Assembly (NCBI RefSeq): GCF_025263485.1
Contig: NZ_CP079863.1
Location: 2,914,001-2,978,000, forward strand
DNA from: Mycobacterium sp. SMC-2
GTDB taxonomy: Bacteria > Actinomycetota > Actinomycetes > Mycobacteriales > Mycobacteriaceae
Direction: 5' to 3'
Length of the DNA stretch: 64,000 nt
Part shown: positions 42,343 through 54,791 of the stretch, one piece after another
Layout of the letters: every line of letters starts with the position of its first letter
Numbering within the stretch: position 1 is the stretch's first letter
Notes under the pieces: generated by a model
The model's database searches: none
What the model was told of the DNA's origin: nothing
Seen by the model: the letters and a program-made list of their open reading frames with translations, nothing else
Made by a program: the position numbers and the translations under genes

Positions 42343-44051
42343 GTGGAATCAGCGTAGGCGTCAGGTACCGCCTCGGAACTGGGGGTGGCCCGGGGGGTGT
42401 GATCGGCCGCGGGCGCCGGCGCGGCTTCGACGGCCGGCTCCCGGGTATCGGCGCCGTCGGCCGGGAGCCACCGCCACGGCAGTCGGGTGTACGTCACCGC
42501 GATGAGCACCGCCACGATCAGGGTGCTGGCCAGGGTGGCGTCCACGATCTGAAACAGCGCGAAGCGGTCCCCGTTGGCCGTCGGGCCGAAGATGCCGACG
42601 ACGAGCGTGATGACGATGACGGCGACCCGGAAGCCGCTGCGGGTCGCCCACGCGGCCAGCGGAATGATCGCCCACAGCAGGTACCAGGGCTGCACCACGG
42701 GAAACAGCAGCACGGTGACGCCCAGCGCCACGCCCAGCCCGCCGACCGGGTGCAACCGGCCGCGGAAGACGGCCACCAACAACCAGCCCACCATCACCGT
42801 GATGATCAGCACGCCGATCGCGCGGGTGAGCCCCAGCACCGCGGTGGTGTGATCGCCCAGCCCCAGCAGGATCCCCACCTGCCCGGTGCCCAGCGCCAGC
42901 AGGGTCGGGGGGGACATCCAGCTGCGCACGACGTTGGCGGTGCCCAGCGTGTAGATCCAGCCGAACCCGAGGCCGCTGGCCCAGCCGACGACCGCCATCA
43001 CGGCCAGCGACAGCCCGGTCATCGCGCCGCCCGTCAGCAGCAACGCCCGCAGGTTGCCGCCGCAGCGGTAGGCCAGCGCCATCGTGACGAAGCCGAGCGC
43101 CAGCAGCGACGGCAGCTTCACCTGCGACGACAGCGTGATCAGGACGGCGCCGGCCAGCAGCATGCCCACCGGTTCCCAGTCGGGGCCGGGCCGCCAGGAG
43201 GCCGGCAACAGCCGAGGCGACTCGATACCCCGCAGCGCGAATTCGGCGCCGGCCAGCATCAGCCCGAGCATCAACGCCTCGTTGTGGACCCCGGCGACCA
43301 GATGCATGATCAGCAGTGGATTGGCCGCGCCCAGCCACAGCGCGCTGACCTCCGCGACGCCGCAGCGCCGGGCCAGCCGCGGGGTGGCCCAGACGATCAG
43401 CCCCACGCCGATCAGCTCGACCAGCCGGTGACACAGCACGGCGGCGACGATGTTCTCCCCGGTGAGCGCCGAGATGCCCCGCCCGATCCACAGGAAGAGC
43501 GGGCCGTACGGCGCCGGCGTCTCCCGCCACAGGGTGGGGACCGACAGCGTGAAGACGTGGGACAGGCCGAGCCCCGACGCCGGGCCCACCCGGTAGGGGT
43601 CGAGCCCTTCCAGCGAGATCTGGCTCTGCGCCAGATAGGAGTAGACGTCCTTGCTGTACATCGGCGGGGCGATCAGCAGCGGCAGCGTCCACAGCAGCAG
43701 GGTGCGGTCCAGGTCGCCGCGCGACATCCGCCTGCTGCCCAGCGCGAATCGCCCGAGCATCAGCCAGGCCAGCGCCATCATGACCGCGCCGGTCGTCGTC
43801 ATCGTCAGGGACACCGTCTGGATTCGGGACGGCAGGTTGAGCAACCGCACCCCGAACGTGGGGTCCTGCACGACGGGCCGGGCCCCGGCGCCCAGCGCGC
43901 CGATGGCCATCAGGATGGTGCCGGTGGCGCCGAAGAGCCGGGTGCGCTGCACCGCGGTGAGCTCGGTATCGTTCAGCGGCGTGCCCACCGCTTGCTCGTC
44001 GCCGTGCAGGCTGGCGATCGACGAGCTCAGCGCGTGGTGGCGGGCTGCCAT
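42339..44051 (-). CDS. mptB: Alpha-(1->6)-mannopyranosyltransferase MptB
   Basis: 570-aa polytopic GT-C glycosyltransferase equivalent to Rv1459c, which starts the alpha-1,6-mannan core of lipomannan/LAM from polyprenyl-P-mannose. GT-C acidic motif in the first loop (PPMYSKDVYSYLAQ), at least 12 hydrophobic segments, and a Pro/Ala-rich cytoplasmic tail. Start ATG 44051 (MAARHH). Head of a mptB-ATPase-permease unit with 4-nt overlaps. Confidence 0.93.
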   Translation of the reverse strand: MAARHHALSSSIASLHGDEQAVGTPLNDTELTAVQRTRLFGATGTILMAIGALGAGARPVVQDPTFGVRLLNLPSRIQTVSLTMTTTGAVMMALAWLMLGRFALGSRRMSRGDLDRTLLLWTLPLLIAPPMYSKDVYSYLAQSQISLEGLDPYRVGPASGLGLSHVFTLSVPTLWRETPAPYGPLFLWIGRGISALTGENIVAAVLCHRLVELIGVGLIVWATPRLARRCGVAEVSALWLGAANPLLIMHLVAGVHNEALMLGLMLAGAEFALRGIESPRLLPASWRPGPDWEPVGMLLAGAVLITLSSQVKLPSLLALGFVTMALAYRCGGNLRALLLTGGAMTGLSLAVMAVVGWASGLGFGWIYTLGTANVVRSWMSPPTLLALGTGQVGILLGLGDHTTAVLGLTRAIGVLIITVMVGWLLVAVFRGRLHPVGGLGVALGVTVLLFPVVQPWYLLWAIIPLAAWATRSGFRVAVIVITLVVGIFGPTANGDRFALFQIVDATLASTLIVAVLIAVTYTRLPWRWLPADGADTREPAVEAAPAPAADHTPRATPSSEAVPDAYADST

Positions 44052-44092
44052 CAGAGCAGCGTAGCCGCCGAGGCGTGCCGGCCCGCTGGCCA

Positions 44093-44263
44093 ACCCGGTG
44101 GCGATCGCAAGCGCGGCGCAGCCGGGCGCAACGGGTCGCCGCCCGTTGTACCCGGTGGCGATCGCAAGCGCGGCGCAGCCGGGCGCAACGGGTCGCCGCC
44201 CGTTGTACCCGGTGGCGATCGCAAGCGCGGCGCAGCCGGGCGCAACGGGTCGCCGCCCGTTGT
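44093..44263. repeat. Three tandem copies of a 57-bp repeat between mptB and sufR
   Basis: Units at 44093, 44150 and 44207, each beginning ACCCGGTGGCGATCGC, essentially identical. The core differs at about 4 of 44 positions from the reverse complement of the 54-bp unit at 16206. It fills most of the 289-bp divergent spacer between mptB and sufR and lies upstream of both starts. VNTR-like. An ORF on the minus strand through it is only a product of the repeat. Confidence 0.93.
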
Positions 44264-44329
44264 ACTGAGTGTGACCAGGGCAACACCCAGTCAGGGGACC
44301 CTTGGTAGACCGATTCCCGGAATTGCGTC

Positions 44330-44344
44330 ACACTGGTGTTGTGA
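44330..44344. promoter_or_regulatory. SufR operator overlapping the sufR start
   Basis: ACACT-GGTGT-TGTGA matches exactly the inverted repeat ACACT-N5-TGTGA that I recall for M. tuberculosis SufR at its own promoter. The last 4 bases are the GTG start and following A of sufR, so repressor binding would cover the transcription start of the suf operon. Confidence 0.75.
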
Positions 44345-45105
44345 AAATCCGCACCGATCTCGACGACGCTGCCGTGGGCGCGGCGGCCGCGGCGGTACGG
44401 GATGGCCACACCCGCCGCGCCATCGTGCGCCTGCTGGTGGAGTCCGGATCGATCACCGCCGGCGAGATCGGCGACCGGCTCGGGCTTACGGCCGCCGGCG
44501 CGCGGCGTCACCTCGACGCCTTGATCGAGGCGGGCGACGCCGAGTCGGTGCCCGCCGCGTCGTGGCAGCAGGTGGGGCGCGGGCGCCCCGCCAAGCGTTT
44601 TCGCCTCACGTCGGCGGGTCGCGCCAAGCTCGAGCACGCGTACGACGACCTGGCATCGGCGGCCATGCGGCAGCTGCGGGAGATCGGTGGCGAGGACGCC
44701 GTCCGCGCGTTCGCCCGGCGCCGCGTCGACGCAATCCTGGCAGGCGTGCCGGCGGCGGACGACAACGCCGATGACGCCGCAGTCGAGGCGGCCGCCGAGC
44801 GGGTGGCCGGCGCGCTGAGCAAGGCCGGCTACGTCGCAACCACGACGCGGGTCGGCGGCCCGATCCACGGCGTGCAGATCTGCCAGCACCACTGCCCGGT
44901 TTCGCACGTCGCCGAGGAGTTCCCGGAACTGTGTGAAGCCGAGCAGCAGGCCATGGCCGAGGTGCTCGGGACGCACGTGCAGCGGTTGGCGACCATCGTC
45001 AACGGGGACTGTGCCTGCACCACCCACGTGCCTCTTACTGTTCCCGTCTCTAAGGCGCCCGGCCCGCGCCGCGACACCACGAGCATCGAAGGAGCGTCGT
45101 TATGA
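44341..45105 (+). CDS. sufR: SufR, iron-sulfur-cluster-sensing repressor of the suf operon
   Basis: 254 aa from GTG 44341; a longer frame from 44302 is possible but would include the operator. Winged-helix DNA-binding domain at about 20-90 ([31 protein letters not shown]). The C-terminal Fe-S site includes Cys in CQHHCPV and FPELCEAE. SufR senses Fe-S/NO status and represses sufBDCSUT. No ribosome-binding site precedes the GTG, which suggests a leaderless transcript. The stop overlaps sufB by 4 nt. Confidence 0.9.
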   Translation: MKIRTDLDDAAVGAAAAAVRDGHTRRAIVRLLVESGSITAGEIGDRLGLTAAGARRHLDALIEAGDAESVPAASWQQVGRGRPAKRFRLTSAGRAKLEHAYDDLASAAMRQLREIGGEDAVRAFARRRVDAILAGVPAADDNADDAAVEAAAERVAGALSKAGYVATTTRVGGPIHGVQICQHHCPVSHVAEEFPELCEAEQQAMAEVLGTHVQRLATIVNGDCACTTHVPLTVPVSKAPGPRRDTTSIEGASL

Positions 45106-46547
45106 CCCTCACGCCAGAGGCCCAGAAGACTGCCGAGCCGTTGACCCAGGAGCAGGCGATCGCCTCGCTGGGCCGCTACGGCTATGGCTGGGCGGACTCC
45201 GACGTCGCGGGGGCCAGCGCGCAGCGCGGGCTGTCCGAGGCGGTGGTCCGCGACATCTCGGCGAAGAAGAACGAGCCCGAGTGGATGCTGCAGACCCGGC
45301 TGAAGGCGCTGCGGATCTTCGATCGCAAGCCGATGCCGACGTGGGGCTCCAACCTCGGGGGCATCGACTTCGACAACATCAAGTACTTCGTGCGGTCCAC
45401 CGAAAAGCAGGCCGCCACTTGGGATGACCTGCCCGAGGACATCCGCAACACCTACGACCGCCTTGGCATCCCGGAGGCCGAAAAGCAGCGGCTGGTCGCC
45501 GGTGTGGCCGCCCAGTACGAGTCGGAGGTGGTATACCACCAGATCCGCGAGGACCTGGAGTCCCAGGGCGTGATCTTCCTCGACACCGACACGGGTCTGC
45601 GGGAGCACCCCGACCTCTTCAAGCAGTACTTCGGCACCGTGATCCCGGCGGGGGACAACAAGTTCTCCGCGCTGAACACCGCCGTGTGGAGCGGGGGATC
45701 CTTCATCTACGTCCCGCCCGGCGTGCACGTCGACATCCCGCTGCAGGCCTACTTCCGGATCAACACCGAGAACATGGGCCAGTTCGAGCGGACCCTGATC
45801 ATCGTCGACGAAAACGCGTACGTGCACTACGTGGAGGGCTGCACCGCGCCCATCTACACGTCGGACTCGTTGCACTCGGCGGTGGTGGAGATCATCGTAA
45901 AGCCCGGTGGCCGTTGCCGTTACACCACCATTCAGAACTGGTCGAACAACGTCTACAACCTGGTCACCAAGCGGGCCCGCGCGGAAGCCGGCGCCACCAT
46001 GGAATGGGTCGACGGCAACATCGGGTCCAAGGTGACCATGAAATACCCGGCCGTCTGGATGACCGGTGAACACGCCAAGGGCGAGGTCTTGTCGGTCGCC
46101 TTCGCCGGCGAGGGCCAGCACCAGGACGCCGGCGCCAAGATGCTGCACCTGGCGCCCAATACGTCGAGCAACATCGTCTCGAAGTCGGTGGCCCGCGGCG
46201 GCGGCCGCACCTCCTACCGCGGCCTTGTACAGGTGAACAAGGGCGCGCACGGCTCGCGCTCCAGCGTGAAATGCGATGCGCTGCTGGTCGATACGATCAG
46301 CCGCAGCGACACCTACCCCTATGTCGACATCCGCGAGGACGACGTCACGATGGGCCACGAGGCCACCGTGTCCAAGGTCAGCGACAACCAGCTGTTCTAC
46401 CTGATGAGCCGCGGGCTGACCGAGGACGAAGCGATGGCGATGGTGGTACGCGGCTTCGTCGAGCCGATCGCCAAGGAGCTGCCCATGGAGTACGCCCTGG
46501 AGCTCAACCGGCTGATCGAGTTGCAGATGGAAGGCGCGGTTGGATGA
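45102..46547 (+). CDS. sufB: Fe-S cluster scaffold SufB (intein-free)
   Basis: 481-aa SufB, scaffold subunit of SufBC2D on which Fe-S clusters form. The beta-helix region and the C-terminal [16 protein letters not shown] are intact. In H37Rv this gene (Rv1461) carries an intein; here the frame is continuous with no splicing motifs. ATGA overlaps with sufR and sufD. Confidence 0.96.
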   Translation: MTLTPEAQKTAEPLTQEQAIASLGRYGYGWADSDVAGASAQRGLSEAVVRDISAKKNEPEWMLQTRLKALRIFDRKPMPTWGSNLGGIDFDNIKYFVRSTEKQAATWDDLPEDIRNTYDRLGIPEAEKQRLVAGVAAQYESEVVYHQIREDLESQGVIFLDTDTGLREHPDLFKQYFGTVIPAGDNKFSALNTAVWSGGSFIYVPPGVHVDIPLQAYFRINTENMGQFERTLIIVDENAYVHYVEGCTAPIYTSDSLHSAVVEIIVKPGGRCRYTTIQNWSNNVYNLVTKRARAEAGATMEWVDGNIGSKVTMKYPAVWMTGEHAKGEVLSVAFAGEGQHQDAGAKMLHLAPNTSSNIVSKSVARGGGRTSYRGLVQVNKGAHGSRSSVKCDALLVDTISRSDTYPYVDIREDDVTMGHEATVSKVSDNQLFYLMSRGLTEDEAMAMVVRGFVEPIAKELPMEYALELNRLIELQMEGAVG

Positions 46548-47694
46548 CCGCCGTTCTGAACAAGGGAGAGCTGTTCTCTTCCTTCGATGTCGACGCGTTC
46601 GAGGTGCCCAGCGGGCGCGACGAAATCTGGCGGTTCACCCCGCTGCGGCGGCTGCGCGGGCTGCACGACGGCTCGGCTCAGGCCACCGGCAAGGCGCAGA
46701 TCAGCGTCAGTGAGCAACCGGGCGTGCAGGTCGAAACCGTCCGCCGCGGCGACGAGCGGCTCGGCCGCGGTGGTGTGCCCACCGACCGGGTTGCAGCACA
46801 AGCCTTTTCGTCGTTCAATTCCGCGACGCTGGTGAGCATCGGTCGTGACACGCAGGTCGCCGAGCCGGTCAACATCACCGTGACGGGCCCCGGTGCGGGC
46901 GCCGTGGCCTACGGGCACCTGCAGATCAGCGTCGCCGAACTCGGTGCGGCGGTCGTGGTGATCGACCACCGGGGCAGCGGAACCTACGCCGACAACGTCG
47001 AATTCATCGTCGACGACGCCGCGCGGCTCACGGTGGTGTGGATCGCGGACTGGGCCGACGACATGGTTCACCTGAGCGCGCACCACGCCACGCTCGGCAA
47101 GGACGCGGTACTGCGCCACGTCGCGGTCACCCTGGGCGGCGAGGTGGTGCGGATGTCGGCCACCGTGCGGTACGCCGCCCCGGGCGGGGATGCCGAGCTG
47201 CTCGGCCTGTACTTCGCCGACGACGGGCAGCACCTGGAGTCGCGGCTGCTGATCGACCACGCGCAGCCCAACTGCAAGTCGAACGTGCTCTATAAGGGCG
47301 CCCTGCAAGGGGATCCGGCATCGGAGCGGCCCGACGCGCACACCGTGTGGGTGGGCGACGTGCTGATCCGCGCCGAGGCCACCGACACCGACACCTTCGA
47401 GGTGAACCGCAACCTGGTGCTCACCGACGGGGCGCGCGCCGACTCGGTGCCCAACCTGGAGATCGAGACCGGGGAAATCCTCGGCGCCGGACACGCCAGT
47501 GCCACCGGGCGTTTCGACGACGAGCAACTGTTCTACCTGCGTGCCCGCGGCATCCCCGAAGACCAGGCGCGCCGGCTGGTGGTGCGCGGCTTCTTCGGTG
47601 AGATCATCTCGAAGATCGCCGTGCCCGACGTCCGGGAACGCCTGACCGCCGCCATCGAACACGAACTGGAACTCACGGAGAAGACAGCCGCCTC

Positions 47695-47698
<4 letters not shown>
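46544..47698 (+). CDS. sufD: Fe-S cluster assembly protein SufD
   Basis: 384 aa, partner of SufB and SufC, required for iron acquisition during cluster assembly. Family C-terminus [28 protein letters not shown]. The product starts [22 protein letters not shown]. 4-nt overlaps on both sides. Confidence 0.95.
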
Positions 47699-50198
<2,500 letters not shown>

Positions 50199-50224
<26 letters not shown>

Positions 50225-50546
50225 CGAGTTTATTGCCGACCTCGAGGAGGCGATGCGCGACGTCGTCGACCCCGAATTGGGCATCAATGTCGTCGACCTC
50301 GGACTGGTCTACGGGCTCAACGTGGAAGAGGGCGAAGACGGAACCGTCGCCCTGCTCGACATGACGTTGACCTCGGCGGCCTGCCCGCTGACCGACGTCA
50401 TCGAGGACCAGTCCCGCAGCGCGCTCGTCAGCAGCGGTCTGGTCGACGACCTGCGGATCAACTGGGTGTGGAACCCGCCGTGGGGCCCGGACAAGATCAC
50501 CGACGACGGTCGCGAGCAACTGCGCGCCCTCGGCTTCACCGTCTGA
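50199..50546 (+). CDS. sufT: SufT/MIP18-family Fe-S maturation protein
   Basis: 115-aa DUF59 protein (Rv1466 type). Core DVVDPELGINVVDLGLVYGL and the conserved Cys in TSAACPLTD. Auxiliary factor in Fe-S maturation. Last gene of the suf operon; convergent with fadE15. Confidence 0.94.
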
Positions 50547-50565
50547 ACCCCCCACCCGGGGACGG

Positions 50566-52392
50566 TCAGAACGCCTGTTCCGAAACGCGCATGATGTCGT
50601 CGTCGATGGACTCGATGACTTTCCGCAGCGAGGTGAGCTTCGGCAGCATGTTCTTGGCGAAGAACGCCGCGGTCGCCACCTTGCCCCGATAGAACGACGC
50701 ATCCTTTCCGGTCGCATCTGCCAGCGCGGCGTGCGCGATACCGGCCTGCACCAGCAGCCGCCAGCCGATGAGCAGATCACCGACCGCGAGCAGATAACGC
50801 ACCGATCCGAGCCCGACTTTGTAGATCTCGGTCGGGTGTTGCGCGGCCGACATCAGGTATCCGGTCAGGGCACCAGTCATGGCCGTGACCTCGTCGAGCG
50901 CGGTCTGCAGCAGCTCGGCCTGCGGTTTGAGCGCCTCGTCGCAGGCATCGATCGTCGCGGTGATCTGCGCGGTCACGAACTGCAGGGCCTCGCCGCGGTC
51001 GCGAACGATCTTGCGGAAGAAGAAGTCCAGCGCCTGAATGGCCGTCGTGCCCTCGTAGAGCGAGTCGATCTTGGCGTCCCGGATGTATTGCTCGAGGGGA
51101 TAGTCCTGTAGGAAGCCCGAACCGCCGAGCGTCTGCAGCGACTCGGTCAGGACTTCGTAGGCACGTTCCGAGCTCACGCCTTTCACGATCGGCAGCAGTA
51201 AGTCGTCTACGCGGTGCGCCATGTCGTGATCTGCGCCCGAAACACGTTGCGCCACAGCGTCGTCCTGGTGTGCGGCGGCATACAGGTACAGTGCCCGCAG
51301 ACCCTCGGCGTAGGCCTTCTGCGTCATCAGGCTGCGACGCACGTCGGGGTGGTGGATGATGGTCACCCGCGGCGCGGTCTTGTCCGCCATCTGGGTGAGG
51401 TCCGCACCCTGCACCCGCTCTTTGGCGAAGGCCAGCGCATTCAGGTAGCCCGTGGACAGCGTGCCCGCCGCCTTCACCCCGATCGTCATGCGTGCGTGCT
51501 CGATCACCGTGAACATCTGCGCGATCCCATTGTGTACGTCACCGACCAGGTAACCGACCGCGGGCACGTCCGTTGCGCCAAAAGTCAATTCGCATGTCGG
51601 GGAGGATTTGATCCCCATCTTGTGTTCCAGCCCGGTGGCGAAAACGCCGTTGCGCGCGCCGAGTTCGAATGTCTCTGGATCGAACAGGAATTTCGGCACG
51701 TAGAACAGGCTCAGCCCCTTGGTGCCCGGGCCCGCGCCCTCCGGCCGGGCCAGCACCAGATGGAAGATGTTCTCGGCGGTGTCGCCCACGTCCCCACCAG
51801 AAATGAACCGCTTGACGCCCTCGATGTGCCAGGTGCCGTCGGGTTGCGCGATGGCCTTGGCGCGGCCGGCCCCGACGTCCGAGCCCGCGTCGGGTTCGGT
51901 GAGCACCATGGTGGCCGCCCAGCCGCGCTCCACACCCTCCGCCGCCCAGCGCCGCTGTTCTTCGTTGCCCTCGACGTAGAGGGCCTGCGCCATCAGTGGA
52001 CCCAGGCTGAAGAAATTAGCAGAAGGGTTGGCGCAGATGATCATTTCGTTGACGGCCCAGGCCAGCGGCGGCGGCGCGGCCATGCCGCCGATCTCTTCGT
52101 CGAGCATCAGTCGCCACCAGCCGGCCTCCTTGATGGCCTCCACCGTCTTGGCCAACTCGTCGGACACGCTGATCGCGTGCTCGGCCGGGTCGAAGACCGG
52201 CGGATTGCGGTCGGCGAAGGCGAAGGTTTCGGCCACCGGGCCTTCGGCCAGGCGAGCGGCCTCGGCCAAGATGGTTCGAGCGGTTTCCTCGTCGAGGTCG
52301 CTGAAGCGCCCGTCGCCCAGCACGGCGCCCACGTCGAGCACTTCGAACAGGTTGAACTCGAGATCACGGACATTAGCGATGTAGTGGCCCAA
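50566..52392 (-). CDS. fadE15: Acyl-CoA dehydrogenase FadE15
   Basis: 608 aa, equivalent to Rv1467c. Long-type bacterial acyl-CoA dehydrogenase (about 600 aa) with flavin/substrate motif [14 protein letters not shown], catalytic Glu region around [13 protein letters not shown], and an extra C-terminal helical domain. TTG start at 52392 (GHYIANVRD) chosen from the GAGGGA 6 nt upstream and the expected length; the frame stays open into the trxB1 region. First step of beta-oxidation for an unknown chain length. Confidence 0.9.
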   Translation of the reverse strand: MGHYIANVRDLEFNLFEVLDVGAVLGDGRFSDLDEETARTILAEAARLAEGPVAETFAFADRNPPVFDPAEHAISVSDELAKTVEAIKEAGWWRLMLDEEIGGMAAPPPLAWAVNEMIICANPSANFFSLGPLMAQALYVEGNEEQRRWAAEGVERGWAATMVLTEPDAGSDVGAGRAKAIAQPDGTWHIEGVKRFISGGDVGDTAENIFHLVLARPEGAGPGTKGLSLFYVPKFLFDPETFELGARNGVFATGLEHKMGIKSSPTCELTFGATDVPAVGYLVGDVHNGIAQMFTVIEHARMTIGVKAAGTLSTGYLNALAFAKERVQGADLTQMADKTAPRVTIIHHPDVRRSLMTQKAYAEGLRALYLYAAAHQDDAVAQRVSGADHDMAHRVDDLLLPIVKGVSSERAYEVLTESLQTLGGSGFLQDYPLEQYIRDAKIDSLYEGTTAIQALDFFFRKIVRDRGEALQFVTAQITATIDACDEALKPQAELLQTALDEVTAMTGALTGYLMSAAQHPTEIYKVGLGSVRYLLAVGDLLIGWRLLVQAGIAHAALADATGKDASFYRGKVATAAFFAKNMLPKLTSLRKVIESIDDDIMRVSEQAF

Positions 52393-52566
52393 CGCGATTC
52401 CCTCACTGGTCCCTGAGGCGGCGGATCGTCCGCTCAGTGTGTCCGACGTGGGAAAACGTACGCAACCGTAACCTACGGCGGGCCGCGGGCGGGTTACGCG
52501 CCGGCGTCTTCGCGGCGAACCGCGCGCAAGCCAGCTTCCGGTGCGCCGGCTTCGCCGCCCGGGAAC

Positions 52567-52950
52567 ATGACGTCGGGTTCCGGCGTTACGGCAAATGTGA
52601 CAACACTCGATCTCACCGCTGAGAAGTTCAACGAAACCATCGAGGGCAACGACATCGTGCTCGTCGATTTCTGGGCGTCCTGGTGCGGGCCGTGCCGCCA
52701 GTTCGGCCCCACTTTCCAGGCGTCCTCGGAGAAGCACCCCGACATCGTGCACGCCAAGGTCGACACCGAAGCCGAACAGCAGCTGGCCGCGGCCGCCCAG
52801 ATCCGGTCCATCCCGACGCTGATGGCCTTCAAGAAGGGCAAACTGCTGTTCAACCAGGCCGGGGCGTTGCCGCCGGCGGCTCTCGAAGACCTGGTGCAGC
52901 AAGTCAGGGCGTTCGACGTCGACGCCGCGCAGGCCGGGCAGGCCGAATAG
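52567..52950 (+). CDS. trxB1: Thioredoxin (TrxB1-like)
   Basis: 127 aa (about 117 from GTG 52597). Redox motif W39-C-G-P-C43; DVDTEAE-like [11 protein letters not shown] and the cis-Pro in [10 protein letters not shown] follow. Equivalent to Rv1471. Cytosolic, no signal peptide. Its H37Rv neighbours ctpD and trxA are absent. Confidence 0.92.
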   Translation: MTSGSGVTANVTTLDLTAEKFNETIEGNDIVLVDFWASWCGPCRQFGPTFQASSEKHPDIVHAKVDTEAEQQLAAAAQIRSIPTLMAFKKGKLLFNQAGALPPAALEDLVQQVRAFDVDAAQAGQAE

Positions 52951-53275
52951 CGCAGACCCTGGGCGGGTGGCTGATTGCTAACCCCTATCTGACCACTAGC
53001 GCTGCTCGTGGCCCAGTCTGACCTAGTTATGCGGTCAGCATGTGGTGTCCGCCCGCGATCGAGCGTCTGCGCCGCGTTGTGCATCTCCACTAGTAGCCAG
53101 GTGATGCGGCTATCCGATTGGGCACGTCTAAAGCAAGCCGGCGGTGATCATCCCATCGCCATGACGGCGCCATGATCAACGTTGCGCCGCAGCAATCGGC
53201 GTGCCGAAGACAGCTAACTCACTAGGGCTCGACCTCTCCGCGGGATGGCGCAGAAGATCCGTCGATGTTGACTCA
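52951..53275. other. Gene-free spacer left of the low-GC insert
   Basis: 325 bp without a supported gene. The codon pattern is not coding in any frame. A short stretch around 53150-53190 repeats TGATCA-type and GCCAT motifs but no full inverted repeat. This is the position where H37Rv carries other genes, so it may be remnant sequence. Confidence 0.5.
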
Positions 53276-54457
53276 TCAAGCCGGGTGTTGGGTCGTTGTG
53301 GGTGGCTTTGTCGTCGGCTTGGTTGTCGGCGGAGCCGTTGTGGGCTTGGTTGTCGGCGGAGCCGTTGTGGGCTTGGTTGTCGGCGGAGTCGGTTTGGTTG
53401 TCTTCGGCGTAGTTACCGTAGGTTTGGTTGTTGCTGGCGGGTGCGTGGTGGGCGGAGTTACCACCGATGTGGTTTGGTCACGGACGCACCTTTCCGGGTT
53501 GTGCTCGCAGTGATACCCGGGGGGACAGCCGACGCACTGGGGCGTCGGTTCAGGTGGTGTACCTCCGCTCGGGAGAGGATCACAGACACCGTCGCCGTCC
53601 AAGTCAACGCAGGGGATCTTCTTCTCCCCGGAAGCTGTGCGCCAATCGTTCCCGACATACTCCACCCAGATTGGCGGGCTAACGCGTGAACCGAAGATGA
53701 TGCTGGTTCGGGTGCTCTTGGTGGTATGGGGTGTGCCTTTATACACTGAATACCTGATCCAAGGCCCGGTGAGACCGGCTATTGCCGGGTCGGATTCCTT
53801 CGCCAGGTAATCCGGTGCCGCGAGCGCGATGTGACCATATTCCGTCTTGCCCGGAATGCTATGCGAAGACGCGATAACAAACTCACCCTGATTTGCTAAA
53901 TCCGTTATTTCTTGCCCGGGATCGATACCCACGCCGACTTGTCGCCAGCCAGTTTTGAGCGGATCTTTGACCGCTTGAGCCAGGAACTCGTTGATTTTAT
54001 CAGCAGTACGCAACTTTTCGTCTGCCGATCCATCGTAATAACGGTCCCTGAAATAGGGGATATCCAATATCTTTCCGACCGCGCCTAAATACCAGTTACA
54101 GGCTTGCAAGGAATATGGTGCATACGGTGCTTCGGAAGCTTGCGAGATGGCCCCCTCTAGCGATTGACGTCTCAACCTTTTCGCAAGTGCGGCAGCCTCT
54201 TGGTAGGGGACTTTCCGATTGTTCTCCCATGAGATAACAACGAAACAAGTCTCAGGTGGCGGAGTGGCCTGCATATCAGCCTCGCACAACTGAACGGCAT
54301 CAATTAACCGGCCCGCGTGCTTTCTATCTGCAGCCGGTCCGTTTTCCGCGCTCGGCGTACCTTTCGTCGGCTCGTTGCGACTACATGCGACGGGCATCAC
54401 CAGTCCGGCCACCGTCACTATCGCACCCACGAGCACAACGATCGCGCGGACACTCAA
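53276..54457 (-). CDS. Predicted lipoprotein with possible NlpC/P60-like domain and PT-rich tail
   Basis: 393 aa from TTG 54457, with AGGGGGG 5 nt upstream. Hydrophobic signal (about 5-22) and a lipobox-like VMPVA-C25. The middle (about 105-235) has Cys120 in ACNWYLG, then ANQGEFVIAS and His209 in YGHIALAAP. This order of Cys-Asn and Gly-His is like NlpC/P60 or CHAP amidases; I infer a peptidoglycan-active fold but cannot confirm it. A DLDGDGVCD calcium-loop-like motif and six cysteines (283-324) precede a 60-residue Thr/Pro/Lys repeat tail. GC is much lower than in flanking genes, suggesting horizontal origin. No known orthologue recognised. Confidence 0.7.
   Translation of the reverse strand: MSVRAIVVLVGAIVTVAGLVMPVACSRNEPTKGTPSAENGPAADRKHAGRLIDAVQLCEADMQATPPPETCFVVISWENNRKVPYQEAAALAKRLRRQSLEGAISQASEAPYAPYSLQACNWYLGAVGKILDIPYFRDRYYDGSADEKLRTADKINEFLAQAVKDPLKTGWRQVGVGIDPGQEITDLANQGEFVIASSHSIPGKTEYGHIALAAPDYLAKESDPAIAGLTGPWIRYSVYKGTPHTTKSTRTSIIFGSRVSPPIWVEYVGNDWRTASGEKKIPCVDLDGDGVCDPLPSGGTPPEPTPQCVGCPPGYHCEHNPERCVRDQTTSVVTPPTTHPPATTKPTVTTPKTTKPTPPTTKPTTAPPTTKPTTAPPTTKPTTKPPTTTQHPA
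53316..53387. repeat. 27-bp tandem repeat encoding the PT-rich tail
   Basis: Units at 53316, 53343 and 53370 (about 2.7 copies), each GGCTTGGTTGTCGGCGGAGC-like on the plus strand, coding 9 residues (TTKPTTAPP) on the minus strand. Keeps frame, so tail length may vary between strains. Confidence 0.85.
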
Positions 54458-54791
54458 GATATCCCCCCTAGGCTTTTATCTGGACAAGTCATTGAGTTGT
54501 TGAACAAACGACAGGCTTCTTCTTGAATGCTTGGTGAAGCGTACCTAGGCAACCTACAAGCTTGCCCGGTCGGGGATCAATACCGCATGTAAACCTGTTC
54601 GAGGCCGAGATCCACACGTATCTGTTAAAAGAGAATCCAACAGGGCCACGGCAACTAAAAGGGTCTTTTGGCCTCAAAGCGATCGAATCAGCGACCGTAT
54701 GGAGCGGCCTTGGCGCGGGACATAGCGCCGGCGTCAGGTGAGGTCGAAGTCTGCCCCCGGGACTGCCCACCCCACACGCTAGGTTGCTTGG
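54458..54791. other. Low-GC spacer before echA12
   Basis: 334 bp with lower GC than the window and no supported gene. It contains the lipoprotein ribosome-binding site at its left end and, at its right end, a TAGGTT about 10 nt before the echA12 GTG, which could be a -10 element of a leaderless promoter. Nothing else recognisable. Confidence 0.45.

Noticed and set aside
44051..44245. 64-aa minus-strand ORF through the 57-bp repeat
   Set aside because: Exists only because the repeat unit is a multiple of 3; no ribosome-binding site or partner.
44302..44340. Longer sufR start (13 extra residues)
   Set aside because: It would place the SufR operator inside the coding region; GTG 44341 fits better. 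Not fully excluded.
52490..52560. Fourth copy of the dispersed repeat before trxB1
   Set aside because: Only loose GC-rich similarity (GCCGGCTTCGCCGC); does not align over the core.
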